From the NCBI GenBank assembly GCA_030823965.1, contig JAVBYP010000106.1, positions 1-14,525 on the forward strand: a stretch of 14,525 nt of DNA. Reading direction: 5' to 3'. The position numbers were made by a program, and so were the translations under genes. The notes beneath the pieces are model-generated. The model ran no database searches and was not told where the DNA came from. It was given only the letters and a program-made list of their open reading frames with translations. Every line of letters begins with the position of its first letter. Position 1 is the stretch's first letter. The DNA is from Sideroxydans sp. (lineage in GTDB: Bacteria > Pseudomonadota > Gammaproteobacteria > Burkholderiales > Gallionellaceae). Below, in pieces: positions 1-9,535 of this stretch.

Positions 1-654
1 ACGCATCCACCAGAAGTCACGGATTACGGGCAGAGTGGGATCATCGCGCATGTCACCACTTCGCAAGCAAACACGGGGAAGGCCTTCGAGCATTTCACCA
101 CGCAAGGTCCGATGGCATTACTGCCCTATCGGGATGGTTATGAGCTGGTGCTGACGGCTAGCCACGAAACAGCTCAGGATATGGTGAATTGGGATGACAC
201 GACATTCTTGGCGTATCTACGTGGGCACTTTGGTGAAAGAGTCGGCGAATTTGCAACAATCGGCAAGCGCAGCTGTTATCCCTTGCGTTTGAAGCGTGCT
301 CCCAACATCACATTCCCGCACACCGTACTCATCGGTAATGCGGCACAGACCTTGCATCCCGTTGCCGGGCAGGGCTTCAACTTAGGTGTGAGAGATGCGT
401 GGGAATTAGCGCAAGTCATTCTCGATAGTGCGCCAGAAAATATCGGTTCGGCTGCGATGTGTGCCGCTTATCGAAAATCACGCCGCATCGACCGGAACGC
501 GGGCATTCGTTTCACCGATGGTCTTGTGCGCGTCTTCTCAAACGACCTGCCGCTTCTTGGGCAAGTCCGTTCTGCGGCGTTAACACTTCTTGATGCATTT
601 CCTGCCGCTAGGAAATTCGTCGCCAAACGCATGATGTTCGGAGCGAACGGTTAG
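1..654 (+). CDS. ubiH: UbiH-type FAD-dependent hydroxylase (2-octaprenyl-6-methoxyphenol hydroxylase), 5' end missing
   Basis: This is the C-terminal 217 codons of a flavoprotein monooxygenase of the UbiH/UbiF/VisC family, which hydroxylates the aromatic ring of ubiquinone precursors at the membrane. The frame is open from base 1, so the ATG at 112 is internal and the gene continues beyond the left edge; the visible part already reads YGQSGIIAHVTTS, a conserved stretch of the substrate domain. The family's second FAD-binding signature GNAAQTLHPVAGQGFNLG lies at visible residues 112-129. The stretch GKRSCYPL just before it resembles E. coli UbiH more than its paralogues, which is why I favour UbiH over UbiF or VisC. 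About 170 residues, including the N-terminal GxGxxG dinucleotide fold, are missing. The gene converges on mpl with a gap of only 20 bases, in which I see no hairpin terminator. Family assignment is secure; the exact paralogue is likely. Confidence 0.88.
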   Translation, partial: THPPEVTDYGQSGIIAHVTTSQANTGKAFEHFTTQGPMALLPYRDGYELVLTASHETAQDMVNWDDTTFLAYLRGHFGERVGEFATIGKRSCYPLRLKRAPNITFPHTVLIGNAAQTLHPVAGQGFNLGVRDAWELAQVILDSAPENIGSAAMCAAYRKSRRIDRNAGIRFTDGLVRVFSNDLPLLGQVRSAALTLLDAFPAARKFVAKRMMFGANG

Positions 655-674
655 CTTCAGTGGCTCCTGGTGGT

Positions 675-2018
675 TCAATCAGCTAGGCGTTTGAGTATCT
701 TCTCGTGTATCCCGCCGAATCCGCCGTTACTCATCACCAAGATGTGATCCCCCGATTTTGCTGTTGATACGATGGATTCGACTAGTTCGTTCAGGTCCTC
801 TTTCACGATGGCTTTATCTCCTAACGGTGCAAGTGCACCGTTAGCATCCCAACCCAAGTTGCCTGCATAGCAATAAGTTAAGTCGGCATCTTTCAAACTA
901 GCGGGTAGTGCGTCTTTCATCACGCCCAATTTCATTGTGTTGGAGCGTGGTTCTAACACGGCGAGTATGCGTGCGGACCCCACTTTGCGACGTAGGCCGG
1001 CAACAGTGGTATCGATAGCAGTAGGGTGGTGGGCGAAGTCGTCGTACACGGTGATTCCGTTGACTGTGCCGCGCACTTCCATGCGGCGCTTTACGTTCTT
1101 GAATTCAGTCAGCGCCGCCAGCCCTTGTGCAACTGGTACGCCAGCATGGCGTGCCGCAGCTAAGGCAGCCAGTGCATTCATGCGGTTGTGTTCACCCATC
1201 AAGTCCCATTCCAGTTTGCCCTGCGGTTTGCCTTTGAGGGTCACCTGTTCATTGGAGTCGATGTTCCAACCATCGTCGCTGCCGAACTTCTCCACGGGTG
1301 TCCAGCAGCCGCGCTGGATCACGCGCGCCAACGATTCCTCGCGCCCGTTGCTCACCACCAGTCCGTTGCCCGGCACCGTGCGCACAAGATGGTGGAACTG
1401 AGTCTCGATAGCGTTCAAATCAGGAAAGATGTCGGCGTGGTCGAACTCAAGGTTGTTCAATATCGCGGTACGAGGATGGTAGTGCACGAATTTCGAGCGT
1501 TTGTCGAAGAAGGCGGTGTCGTATTCGTCCGCCTCGATGGCGAAGAAAGGCGAGTCGGTGATGCGCGCAGAGATGCCGAAGTTCTGCGGTACACCGCCGA
1601 TGAGGAAGCCGGGATTCAGCCCCGCGTGTTCCAGTATCCAAGCCAACATCGAAGTGGTGGTGGTCTTGCCGTGCGTACCTGCCACACCCAGCACCCATTT
1701 GTCGCGCAGCAAGTTATCCGCCAACCATTGTGGGCCGGAGGTGTAGTGCAGGTTGCGATTCAATATCTCTTCCATCAGCGGGTTGCCGCGCGACACCACG
1801 TTGCCGATGACGAACACATCCGGCTTGAGCTCAAGCTGTTCGACACCAAAGCCTTCGATCAGCTCGATGCCCTGCGCTTCGAGTTGTGTGCTCATCGGCG
1901 GATAGACGTTGGCGTCGCAGCCGGTGACACGGTAGCCCGATTGTTTGGCGATGGCAGCGATGCCGCCCATGAACGTGCCGCAGATGCCGAGGATATGGAT
2001 ATGTTGGGGTTTGCTCAT
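675..2018 (-). CDS. mpl: UDP-N-acetylmuramate:L-alanyl-gamma-D-glutamyl-meso-diaminopimelate ligase (murein tripeptide ligase)
   Basis: Mpl is a cytoplasmic Mur-ligase relative that attaches recycled murein tripeptide to UDP-MurNAc using ATP, returning cell-wall turnover products to peptidoglycan synthesis. At 447 residues it is close to the E. coli enzyme (about 457). Visible features are the N-terminal UDP-binding loop GICGTFMGG (11-19), the ATP P-loop GTHGKTTTTS (114-123), the EADEYDTAFFDKRSK block (162-176) typical of Mpl rather than MurC, NNLEFDHADIF (188-198), DDFAHHPTAI (326-335) and LEPRSNTMKLG (355-365). These separate it from MurC-F. The start has an AGGA ribosome-binding site 8 bases upstream, which lies inside the end of the preceding DUF486 gene. 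The two genes are 3 bases apart and surely cotranscribed. The gene ends 20 bases from the ubiH stop, in convergent orientation. Confidence 0.95.
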   Translation of the reverse strand: MSKPQHIHILGICGTFMGGIAAIAKQSGYRVTGCDANVYPPMSTQLEAQGIELIEGFGVEQLELKPDVFVIGNVVSRGNPLMEEILNRNLHYTSGPQWLADNLLRDKWVLGVAGTHGKTTTTSMLAWILEHAGLNPGFLIGGVPQNFGISARITDSPFFAIEADEYDTAFFDKRSKFVHYHPRTAILNNLEFDHADIFPDLNAIETQFHHLVRTVPGNGLVVSNGREESLARVIQRGCWTPVEKFGSDDGWNIDSNEQVTLKGKPQGKLEWDLMGEHNRMNALAALAAARHAGVPVAQGLAALTEFKNVKRRMEVRGTVNGITVYDDFAHHPTAIDTTVAGLRRKVGSARILAVLEPRSNTMKLGVMKDALPASLKDADLTYCYAGNLGWDANGALAPLGDKAIVKEDLNELVESIVSTAKSGDHILVMSNGGFGGIHEKILKRLAD

Positions 2019-2021
2019 CTT

Positions 2022-2375
2022 TTAATTCCTGAAAATAAAATACACCGCGCCCATCAGACACAGTCCTGCGTACAGATAATCCATCTTCAATGGCTGGTTC
2101 ATATAAAGCACTGCGAAGGGGACAAAAACGGCCAGCGTGATGACTTCCTGCAAGATTTTGAGCTGACCGAGGCTCATCTCGGTGTATCCGATACGATTAG
2201 CGGGTACTTGGATCAGATACTCGAAGAGTGCGATGCCCCAGCTAACCAGTGCTGCGATATACCAGGGGGAGGTCGCTAGATTCTTTAGATGCCCATACCA
2301 CGCGAAGGTCATGAACAAATTGGATACCGCTAACATCAGTATCGTGACCAGCAGGGGATTGGAGACGAGATTCAT
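2022..2375 (-). CDS. DUF486 / DMT-family small membrane protein
   Basis: A 117-residue, very hydrophobic protein with four predicted membrane helices at about 7-27, 37-56, 74-92 and 99-115. The sequence FMTFAWYGHLK (21-31) and the spacing of helices fit the DUF486 group, usually described as small relatives of drug/metabolite transporters. No substrate is known to me, and none can be read from the sequence. It is the first gene of a two-gene unit with mpl, 3 bases apart, under a sigma70-like promoter at 2421-2449; the pairing could be simple co-transcription and does not prove a role in murein recycling. The ribosome-binding site before the ATG is weak. It runs divergently from hemB across a 282-base gap. 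The gene call is firm; the family is likely; the function is unknown. Confidence 0.85.
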   Translation of the reverse strand: MNLVSNPLLVTILMLAVSNLFMTFAWYGHLKNLATSPWYIAALVSWGIALFEYLIQVPANRIGYTEMSLGQLKILQEVITLAVFVPFAVLYMNQPLKMDYLYAGLCLMGAVYFIFRN

Positions 2376-2420
2376 CGTTCGGGGTGAGCTTGTATATGGG
2401 ATACTTTGGCGTAGGCGCAG

Positions 2421-2449
2421 ATTCTAGCAGTGAGCTAGGTTAGCGTCAG
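2421..2449 (-). promoter_or_regulatory. Sigma70-type promoter for the DUF486-mpl unit
   Basis: Read on the minus strand there is CTGACG (2449-2444), a 17-base spacer, then TAGAAT (2426-2421). That gives 4 of 6 and 5 of 6 matches to the consensus boxes. Transcription would start near 2414, leaving a leader of about 40 bases before the ATG at 2375. It overlaps a short inverted repeat CTAGC-N5-GCTAG (2424-2438). Prediction from sequence only. Confidence 0.5.
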
Positions 2450-2489
2450 TCGCTTTAGCGGGATGTATCCGTTTCTGAATAGGCAGGAT

Positions 2490-2530
2490 AAAAAAATGCC
2501 CCTGAATCAAAGGGGAAAGATTCAGGGGCA
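2490..2530 (-). terminator. Rho-independent terminator, minus strand
   Basis: TGCCCCTGAATC (2497-2508) and its exact reverse complement (2519-2530) enclose a 10-base loop. On the minus strand the stem is followed directly by seven T (complement of the A run 2490-2496). On the plus strand the stem is followed by a mixed sequence, so it is directional. No protein gene on the minus strand ends just upstream of it, which implies a short non-coding transcript starting between it and hemB. Confidence 0.8.
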
Positions 2531-2611
2531 CAAGTCTTTACAGGGTAAAGACACACGCTCAGGGAGGAGAAACGTGGAGCAACTCTCGTCGCTCGCATGC
2601 TCAGACGGGAC
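2490..2611 (-). ncRNA. Candidate small RNA upstream of hemB, antisense orientation
   Basis: The gap between the DUF486 gene and hemB holds a compact structured unit that makes sense only on the minus strand. In minus-strand order it has a weak 5-bp hairpin (2602-2577), an unpaired UCUCCUCCCU stretch (2570-2561) complementary to Shine-Dalgarno sequences, an 8-bp perfect hairpin (2552-2534, 3-base loop), and a 12-bp perfect terminator hairpin followed by seven U (2530-2490). This is the usual architecture of a trans-acting regulatory RNA. The 3' end is well set by the terminator; the 5' end near 2611 is a guess from a weak TATTTT box at 2623-2618 that lacks a good -35. No open frame with a ribosome-binding site lies inside. 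C-rich CUCCUCCC motifs are known in alphaproteobacterial CcsR-type small RNAs; kinship to those is not claimed. An alternative is that the hairpins belong to the hemB leader. Confidence 0.5.
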
Positions 2612-2624
2612 TGTGAGAAAATAG

Positions 2625-4246
<1,622 letters not shown>

Positions 4247-4247
<1 letters not shown>

Positions 4248-6553
4248 CAGAACAGTTGTTCGGTTTCGCTTGGTTTGGCTGACTCTATAGGAACACTACT
4301 TTGTTCCGGTGGCAGATTCTCTTCATAGAAGTAATCGACACGGGAGCCATCTGGGTCACGCAGGCCATTTTCGTTGATGCGTGCTGTGACGATGTGTTCT
4401 GGAATGTAGTACTCGATTCCAGGAGCGGATTTGAGTATCGCGCCCATATAGTCGATCCAGATCGGGAGTGCGGCTCCGCCGCCAGTTTCTTTTTCGCCCA
4501 GGCTGCGCGGGTTGTCATAACCGACCCAAGTAACAGCGACGAGGGCGGGATGGAAACCACAGAACCAAGCATCCATCGCGTCGCTAGTTGTCCCTGTCTT
4601 GCCTGCAAGGTCTTGGCGACCTAGTGACATAGCGCGCATGGCGGTACCGTGCTTTACGACGTCCTGCATCATATTCACCATGGTGAATGCATTGCGCACA
4701 TCCAATACCTGTTCCGCCCCCTTACCTACTTCGACAGGAGCAGCTTGGCTGATGATGTTGCCCTGACCATCTTCGATGCGCTGGATGAGATACGGAGTGA
4801 CCCGATATCCACCATTAGCGAATACCGAATAACCTCCCAACATTTGCATCGGTGTGACTGAGACAGCACCCAAAGCCATCGTGAGATAGGGTCCCACTTT
4901 ATCTTTCTCGAAACCGAATTTGGTGACGTAATCTTGAGCGTAGTCCAATCCAATGGACTGCAGGATACGGATGGAAACGAGATTCTTTGATTTGGTCAGG
5001 CCTTGGCGCATGCGCATCGGGCCGTCAAACTCACCATCGAAGTTCTTCGGCTCCCAAGCCTCGCCGCCAGTGTCGATCAGGTCGACCACTAGCGGTGCGT
5101 CGTTGATCACCGAGGCGGGAGTGAATCCCTTTTCGAGGGCAGCAGAGTAGATGAATGGCTTGAAGCTGGAGCCGGGCTGTCTCCATGCTTGGGTGACGTG
5201 ATTGAACTGATTGCGATTGAAATCGAAACCTCCAACCAAAGCGTAGATAGCACCAGTTCTTGGATTAGCGGAAACGAAGGCTGCCTCTGCCTGTGGAACC
5301 TGAGCTACTTCCCAAGTGCCCTTGTCATTCTTTCTCACCCTTACAAGGGATCCTTTGCGGATACGTCTATTCAATGCCAGTTTGTCACCCAGCATCTGTT
5401 GTGCAAAGCGAAGCCCCTCACCATTGATGTCAGCAGATTCTCCTCCTTTGATAAGGACGCTCATGCTCTTTGAACTGACCGAACGTACCACGGCAGGAAT
5501 CAGGTCACCATTGCTTGGGACATCTTGTAGCGCGTCTTCGAGTGATTCATCTGTATCGTTCTTCTTCAAGTCGATGAAGCCCTCAGGCCCTCTATACCCA
5601 TGGCGCTGGTCATAGTCCATGACACCTTTGCGGAGTGAGGCGTAGGCGATTGCTTGGTCTTGCGCGCGGACCGTGGTGTAGACGCTGTAGCCTTGTGTGT
5701 AGATATCCTCTTGAAATCTGTCGTGCAGCTCTTGCCGTACCATCTCGGCGACATAGCCGGCATTCACTGAGAATTCTTGGTGGTAGGCAGTCTGTTTGGT
5801 TTGTATTGGCTCATTCTGTGCCTGCGCATACTCCTCGTTCGAGATGTAGCCTAGGTCGAGCATGCGTTTGAGGATGTATTCCTGCCTAATTTTTGCCCTT
5901 TTGGGGTTTACGACTGGATTGTATGCGCCCGGCGCTTTAGGCAATCCTGCCAACATCGCCATTTCTGAGATGTTCAGTTGATTGAGTGGCTTGGAATAAT
6001 ATGCTTGGGCTGCTGCGCCAAAACCATAGGCGCGCTGACCAAGGTAGATATGATTGATGTAGAGCTGGAGAATCTCGTCTTTGGTCAGATTGTGTTCGAT
6101 CTTGAAAGCGAGGAGCATCTCATTGAATTTGCGCGACATGGTCTTTTCCTTTGAAAGGAAGAAGTTGCGCGCGACTTGCATTGTGATCGTGCTGGCTCCT
6201 TGTCGCACTCCGCCAGAAGTGAAATTCGAGTAAGTGGCGCGCAGTACGCCGATGTAATCCACTCCGCCGTGCTCGTAGAAGCGATCATCTTCTGCTGCCA
6301 AGATCGCTTTCTTCATCAGTTCTGGCACATCTTCAATCTTGACTAATTCGCGCCGCTCTTCGCCAAATTCTCCAATCAGCACTCCTTCAGCGCTGAATAC
6401 TCTCAAGGGCATCTTTGGTCGATAGTCCGTGAGGGCTTCCAATGAGGGCAGAGTCGGATAGGTGAGAATGGCGGCGAAAACCAGCAGCAACAAAGGAATG
6501 AGCGGCAACGCCAATACAACTAGAGCGGGATAGAACCACCAACGAGAAGTCAT
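4247..6553 (-). CDS. mrcA: Penicillin-binding protein 1A, bifunctional peptidoglycan glycosyltransferase/transpeptidase
   Basis: A class A PBP (also called PonA) that polymerises lipid II into glycan strands and cross-links them in the periplasm while anchored to the inner membrane. The 768 residues run: short cytoplasmic N-terminus, one membrane anchor (about 8-31), family 51 glycosyltransferase with AEDDRFYEHGG (87-97, catalytic E88), GASTITMQVARNFFLS (119-134) and RKFNEMLLA containing the second glutamate E145, then an OB-like insert around 320-420, and the transpeptidase with SSFK (462-465, nucleophile S462), SKN (522-524) and KTGTT (652-656). All catalytic motifs are intact. The length is shorter than E. 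coli PBP1a (850) but usual for this group. It is divergent from pilM across 142 bases, an arrangement known in many proteobacteria. A TATAAT box at 6592-6587 may serve it. Its stop overlaps the start of the downstream gene by one base. Confidence 0.97.
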
Positions 6554-6586
6554 AGATAGAAATTTGAATTAAAGGCTGTCACGGGG

Positions 6587-6592
6587 ATTATA
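6587..6592 (-). promoter_or_regulatory. Possible -10 box for mrcA
   Basis: A perfect TATAAT on the minus strand lies 34 bases upstream of the mrcA ATG. No convincing -35 hexamer is found at 16-18 bases, so it may rely on an activator or be fortuitous. Confidence 0.35.
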
Positions 6593-6630
6593 TCGTCCAA
6601 GCTTCATAAAATTGGGTAAGCAGAAAAAAC

Positions 6631-6659
6631 TTTACACTCACAAGAGTTATTGCTAGGAT
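6631..6659 (+). promoter_or_regulatory. Sigma70-type promoter for the pilMNOPQ operon
   Basis: TTTACA (6631-6636), a spacer of exactly 17 bases, and TAGGAT (6654-6659) fit a sigma70 promoter well. Transcription would begin about 6666 and give a leader of roughly 30 bases before the pilM ATG at 6696. No RpoN-type GG-N10-GC element is seen in this gap, so the operon appears constitutive. Confidence 0.6.
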
Positions 6660-6695
6660 TTAAACCACTTTGTACGAAAAAGCGCTAACCATCCT

Positions 6696-7796
6696 ATGAT
6701 TAAAGGAAATTTCGACATCCCGTTAGACTTTTTGCAGACGTCGACGCCCCCCATGATCGGGGTGGATATCAGTGCCACTTCAGTAAAGCTTTTAGAGTTG
6801 AGTGAATCTCCCAAAAAGGGTGGCTATATCGTTGAGCGATATGCGATCGAAGAGCTCCCTTCAGATGCGGTCAGTGATGGCAATATCAACAACTTGGACG
6901 CAGTTTCGGAAGCGCTCCGCCGAGCTTGGAAGCGCATGGGTACTCGGATTCGAAATGTCAGCCTGGCTCTGCCAGCAGCAGCGGTCATCAGCAAGAAAAT
7001 CATGCTCCCCGCAGGTTTGCGCGAAGACGACTTGGAGTATCAAGTCGAGTCCGAAGCTAATCAGTACATCCCCTTTGCGTTAGAAGAAGTCAATCTCGAC
7101 TTTCAGGTCATCGGCCCTTCGCCGACCAATCCTGAGGAAGTGGAGATCCTATTGGCGGCATCGCGTAAAGCCAATGTTGAAGATCGTGTTGCTGCGGCAC
7201 AATCAGCGGGTTTGAAAGCAGTCGTGGTGGATGTAGAACCTTATGCGGCTGAGGCCGCTTTTGAGCAGATACGCTCGCAACTCCCGGGTGGTGCTGAAGA
7301 CCAGTGTGTTGCAGTGGTTGATATCGGCGCTAATGTGATGAACGTCAATGTGCTTAGGAACGGTCAGTCGGTCTACGCACGAGATCAGCAGATCGGTGGC
7401 GCTCAACTGACACAGCAGATTCAGAGTGCATTCGGCTTGTCTGTTGAAGAAGCTGAGTCTGCCAAGAAAAATGGCGGATTGCCAGAAAATTACGAAAGTG
7501 ATGTTTTGACTCCCTTTCGCGAAAGTGTCGCGATGGAAGTCGCGCGAGCTTTGCAGTTCTTTTTCACCTCTACCCAGTATAACGAAGTCAACTATGTCGT
7601 TTTGGCTGGTGGTTGCGCGGCGCTTGCTGGGTTGGATGAGGCGGTGGCCACTCGAACCCAAGTCAGCACGCTTGTGGCAAACCCATTCGAGTTGATGACC
7701 CTATCTAGTCGAATCAAGCCGCGTCAATTGCAGACGGATGCGCCTGCCCTGATGATTGCTTGTGGATTGGCGATGCGGAGGTTCGACCCATCATGA
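6696..7796 (+). CDS. pilM: Type IV pilus inner-membrane assembly ATPase-like protein PilM
   Basis: PilM is a cytoplasmic actin/FtsA-like protein that binds the N-terminal tail of PilN and links the pilus motor to the PilN-PilO-PilP alignment complex. The 366-residue protein shows the actin-fold nucleotide-binding elements: first phosphate loop IGVDISATSVKLLEL (21-35), second phosphate loop VVDIGANVMNVNVL (207-220) and the adenosine motif VLAGGCAAL (302-310). The first 20 residues (FDIPLDFLQTSTPP) precede the first strand, as in other PilM proteins. The ATG at 6696 has no clear Shine-Dalgarno sequence in its short leader but is the only reasonable start and lies just after the promoter. The stop overlaps the pilN start by four bases (ATGA), showing coupling. 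Confidence 0.95.
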   Translation: MIKGNFDIPLDFLQTSTPPMIGVDISATSVKLLELSESPKKGGYIVERYAIEELPSDAVSDGNINNLDAVSEALRRAWKRMGTRIRNVSLALPAAAVISKKIMLPAGLREDDLEYQVESEANQYIPFALEEVNLDFQVIGPSPTNPEEVEILLAASRKANVEDRVAAAQSAGLKAVVVDVEPYAAEAAFEQIRSQLPGGAEDQCVAVVDIGANVMNVNVLRNGQSVYARDQQIGGAQLTQQIQSAFGLSVEEAESAKKNGGLPENYESDVLTPFRESVAMEVARALQFFFTSTQYNEVNYVVLAGGCAALAGLDEAVATRTQVSTLVANPFELMTLSSRIKPRQLQTDAPALMIACGLAMRRFDPS

Positions 7797-8380
7797 TACG
7801 CATTAACTTATTACCCCATCGCGCCGAGAAGCGCCGCGCAAAACAACTGCAGTTCATCGTATTGAGTGCGATCTCTTTGGTGATTGGTGCGTTGATCGTA
7901 GCTTTAGTGCACGTTGCCATAAGCTCTCAAATCGACTATCAAAATCGTCGAAATGCCTATTTGAAACAAGAAATCGCTGTGCTTGATAAGCAGATCGCAG
8001 AGATCAAGAAGTTGCGTGAGCAGACGCAGTCGCTGCTAGCAAGAAAGAACGTGGTTGAGAATCTGCAATCCACTAGATCGGATGTGGTGCATCTATTGGA
8101 TCAGCTGTTGCGTATCTTGCCGGATGGCGTCTATATCAGAAGTATAAAACAGTCTGGATATAAGATAGCTCTGATCGGATATGCGCAATCGAATGCGCGA
8201 ATCTCAACGCTTATGCGCTCTGTGGAAGATTCTCCTTGGCTGGACTCACCTACGCTAGTTGAGATCCATGCTGCCAATGTAGGTGGCGGCAGGGTCAGTG
8301 AGTTCTCGCTGAATTTCAATCTGACAAAGATGGCCGCACCTACTAATCAAGCACCAGCCAAGGCTGTTGGAAAGAATTAG
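7793..8380 (+). CDS. pilN: Type IV pilus assembly protein PilN
   Basis: PilN is a bitopic inner-membrane protein whose cytoplasmic tail docks into PilM and whose periplasmic domain pairs with PilO. The true start is the ATG at 7793, because the conserved PilM-binding motif INLLPHR then sits at residues 4-10, immediately after the initiator as in the family. It overlaps the pilM stop by four bases and has GGAGG (7777-7781) upstream. The 195 residues give a short basic tail, one membrane helix (about 21-43), a coiled coil (about 47-95, with QNRRNAYLKQE and IAEIKKLREQ) and a ferredoxin-like periplasmic domain (about 96-180) followed by an Ala/Pro/Lys-rich tail. The longer frame starting at 7760 would put eleven unrelated residues before the motif. 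Eight bases separate it from pilO. Confidence 0.95.
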   Translation: MIRINLLPHRAEKRRAKQLQFIVLSAISLVIGALIVALVHVAISSQIDYQNRRNAYLKQEIAVLDKQIAEIKKLREQTQSLLARKNVVENLQSTRSDVVHLLDQLLRILPDGVYIRSIKQSGYKIALIGYAQSNARISTLMRSVEDSPWLDSPTLVEIHAANVGGGRVSEFSLNFNLTKMAAPTNQAPAKAVGKN

Positions 8381-8388
8381 GGGAACAT

Positions 8389-9012
8389 ATGAATTTCTTA
8401 GAAGAATTAAAAAACATCGATCCCAAGAAGCCTGGGGCTTGGCCTTGGTTGGTGAAGTTAGCCTCCTTTGCGGCGATGCTGTTCGCTGTAGTGGCAATGG
8501 GTGCCTTCTTTGACTGGCAGGATCAATACGAAGGATTGAAGCAAGCCAAACAAGAGGAGCAGCAGTTGAGAGAGGCTTTCTTGGCTAAGAAGAAAGAAGC
8601 GATCAATCTGGATATCATCAAAAAACAATTGATAGATACCCAGCAGTCTTTTGGCGCTTTGCTCAAACAATTGCCTAGCAAATCGGAGATGGATGCTTTG
8701 TTGACCGACATCAACCAAGCTGGCTTGGGGCGCGGTCTACAATTCGATTTATTCCGCCCTGGCAACGAAGTCGCTACGGGTGTTTTTACGGAACAGCCAA
8801 TCTCGATCAAGGTCAGTGGTAACTATGATGACTTAGGGAATTTTGCCAGTGACATCTCCTTGTTACCCCGTATCGTCACGCTGAACGACATAAGTATCTC
8901 TCCGTCGGCTGGAGGGCTCTCAATGGATGCGACTGCAAAGACATATCGCTACCTTGACGAAAGTGAGTTGGCCGCCCAGAAAAAAGCTAAACCAGCGGGG
9001 GCAAAAAAATGA
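8389..9012 (+). CDS. pilO: Type IV pilus assembly protein PilO
   Basis: PilO forms a heterodimer with PilN in the periplasm and, with PilP, bridges the inner-membrane platform to the secretin. The 207-residue protein has the usual layout: a short cytoplasmic N-terminus with KNIDPKKPGAWPW (8-20), one membrane helix (about 21-41), a charged coiled coil (about 45-85, KQAKQEEQQLREAF), and a ferredoxin-like C-terminal domain that includes GNYDDLGNFASDISLLPR (144-161) and IVTLNDISI (162-170), a family hallmark. A Lys/Ala-rich tail ends the protein. A good ribosome-binding site, AGGGGA (8379-8384), overlaps the pilN stop. Its own stop overlaps the pilP start by four bases (ATGA). Confidence 0.95.
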   Translation: MNFLEELKNIDPKKPGAWPWLVKLASFAAMLFAVVAMGAFFDWQDQYEGLKQAKQEEQQLREAFLAKKKEAINLDIIKKQLIDTQQSFGALLKQLPSKSEMDALLTDINQAGLGRGLQFDLFRPGNEVATGVFTEQPISIKVSGNYDDLGNFASDISLLPRIVTLNDISISPSAGGLSMDATAKTYRYLDESELAAQKKAKPAGAKK

Positions 9013-9521
9013 GAGCCTTTTATGTGGCGGCGATGCTAGCGGTAACTTTGACCGGCTGCGGTGGCGAGGAATTTCAAGACCTGCGTGATTTCGTGAACAA
9101 TGCAGGAGCGGATATGCGAGGGAAGGTAGAGCCCCCCCCAGATATCAAGCCATACGAACCGTTTGCCTACGACAATTCGACTTCCTTGCCTGATCCATTC
9201 AAGCCGCGCAAGCAGGATGCTAGAAATCCTAACAGGGCAGGGCAGAATCAGCCTGACTTAGATAGACCTAAAGAAGAGCTAGAAGACTATCCGCTGGAAA
9301 GTTTGAAAATGGTTGGTTATCTGCACCAACGCAACGTAGGACACGCGGTCATTAGGTCTTCTGAAGGCAAGATATATCGAGTCAAGGCAGGAAACTATAT
9401 CGGACTCAATTTTGGGCAGATACTCTCAGTGTCTGAAACCGAGATGAAGATCAAGGAAATGGTTCAGGACAGCGCGGGTGATTGGACTGAGCGTGAAAGT
9501 AGCCTGCAATTAGTCGAGTGA
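9009..9521 (+). CDS. pilP: Type IV pilus lipoprotein PilP
   Basis: PilP is an inner-membrane lipoprotein that contacts PilN/PilO at one side and the N0 domain of the PilQ secretin at the other. The 170-residue protein begins with a lipoprotein signal ending in LTGC (lipidated C17). A flexible region rich in Pro and Asn follows (about 20-90, with PPPDIKPYEP and the conserved SLPDPFKPR), and then a compact beta domain (about 95-165) with the conserved YPLESLKMVGYL and VIRSSEGKIYRVKAGNYIG stretches. It overlaps pilO by four bases and lies 14 bases before the pilQ ATG. The ribosome-binding site is a weak G-run. No unusual feature was seen. Confidence 0.94.
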   Translation: MRAFYVAAMLAVTLTGCGGEEFQDLRDFVNNAGADMRGKVEPPPDIKPYEPFAYDNSTSLPDPFKPRKQDARNPNRAGQNQPDLDRPKEELEDYPLESLKMVGYLHQRNVGHAVIRSSEGKIYRVKAGNYIGLNFGQILSVSETEMKIKEMVQDSAGDWTERESSLQLVE

Positions 9522-9535
9522 TTAGGAGTAACAAC

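Noticed and set aside
655..674. Terminator between ubiH and mpl
   Set aside because: Only 20 bases separate the stops and no stable inverted repeat with a T tract can be drawn.
937..1401. Plus-strand frame of 154 codons inside mpl
   Set aside because: Shadow of mpl; Arg/Ser/Pro-rich with no domain.
1188..2279. Long plus-strand open frame of 363 codons opposite mpl and the DUF486 gene
   Set aside because: It is antisense to two well-supported genes, has no recognisable domain, has His/Arg/Ala-rich composition typical of a shadow frame and no ribosome-binding site.
2497..2530. Plus-strand terminator reading of the 12-bp hairpin
   Set aside because: No T tract follows on the plus strand, and no plus-strand gene ends upstream of it; the U tract exists only in the minus direction.
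7203..7661. Minus-strand frame of 152 codons inside pilM
   Set aside because: Opposite a clear pilM gene with intact motifs; no start signal or family resemblance.
7760..7792. Upstream ATG extension of PilN by 11 residues
   Set aside because: The family motif INLLPHR normally follows the initiator directly, as from ATG 7793.
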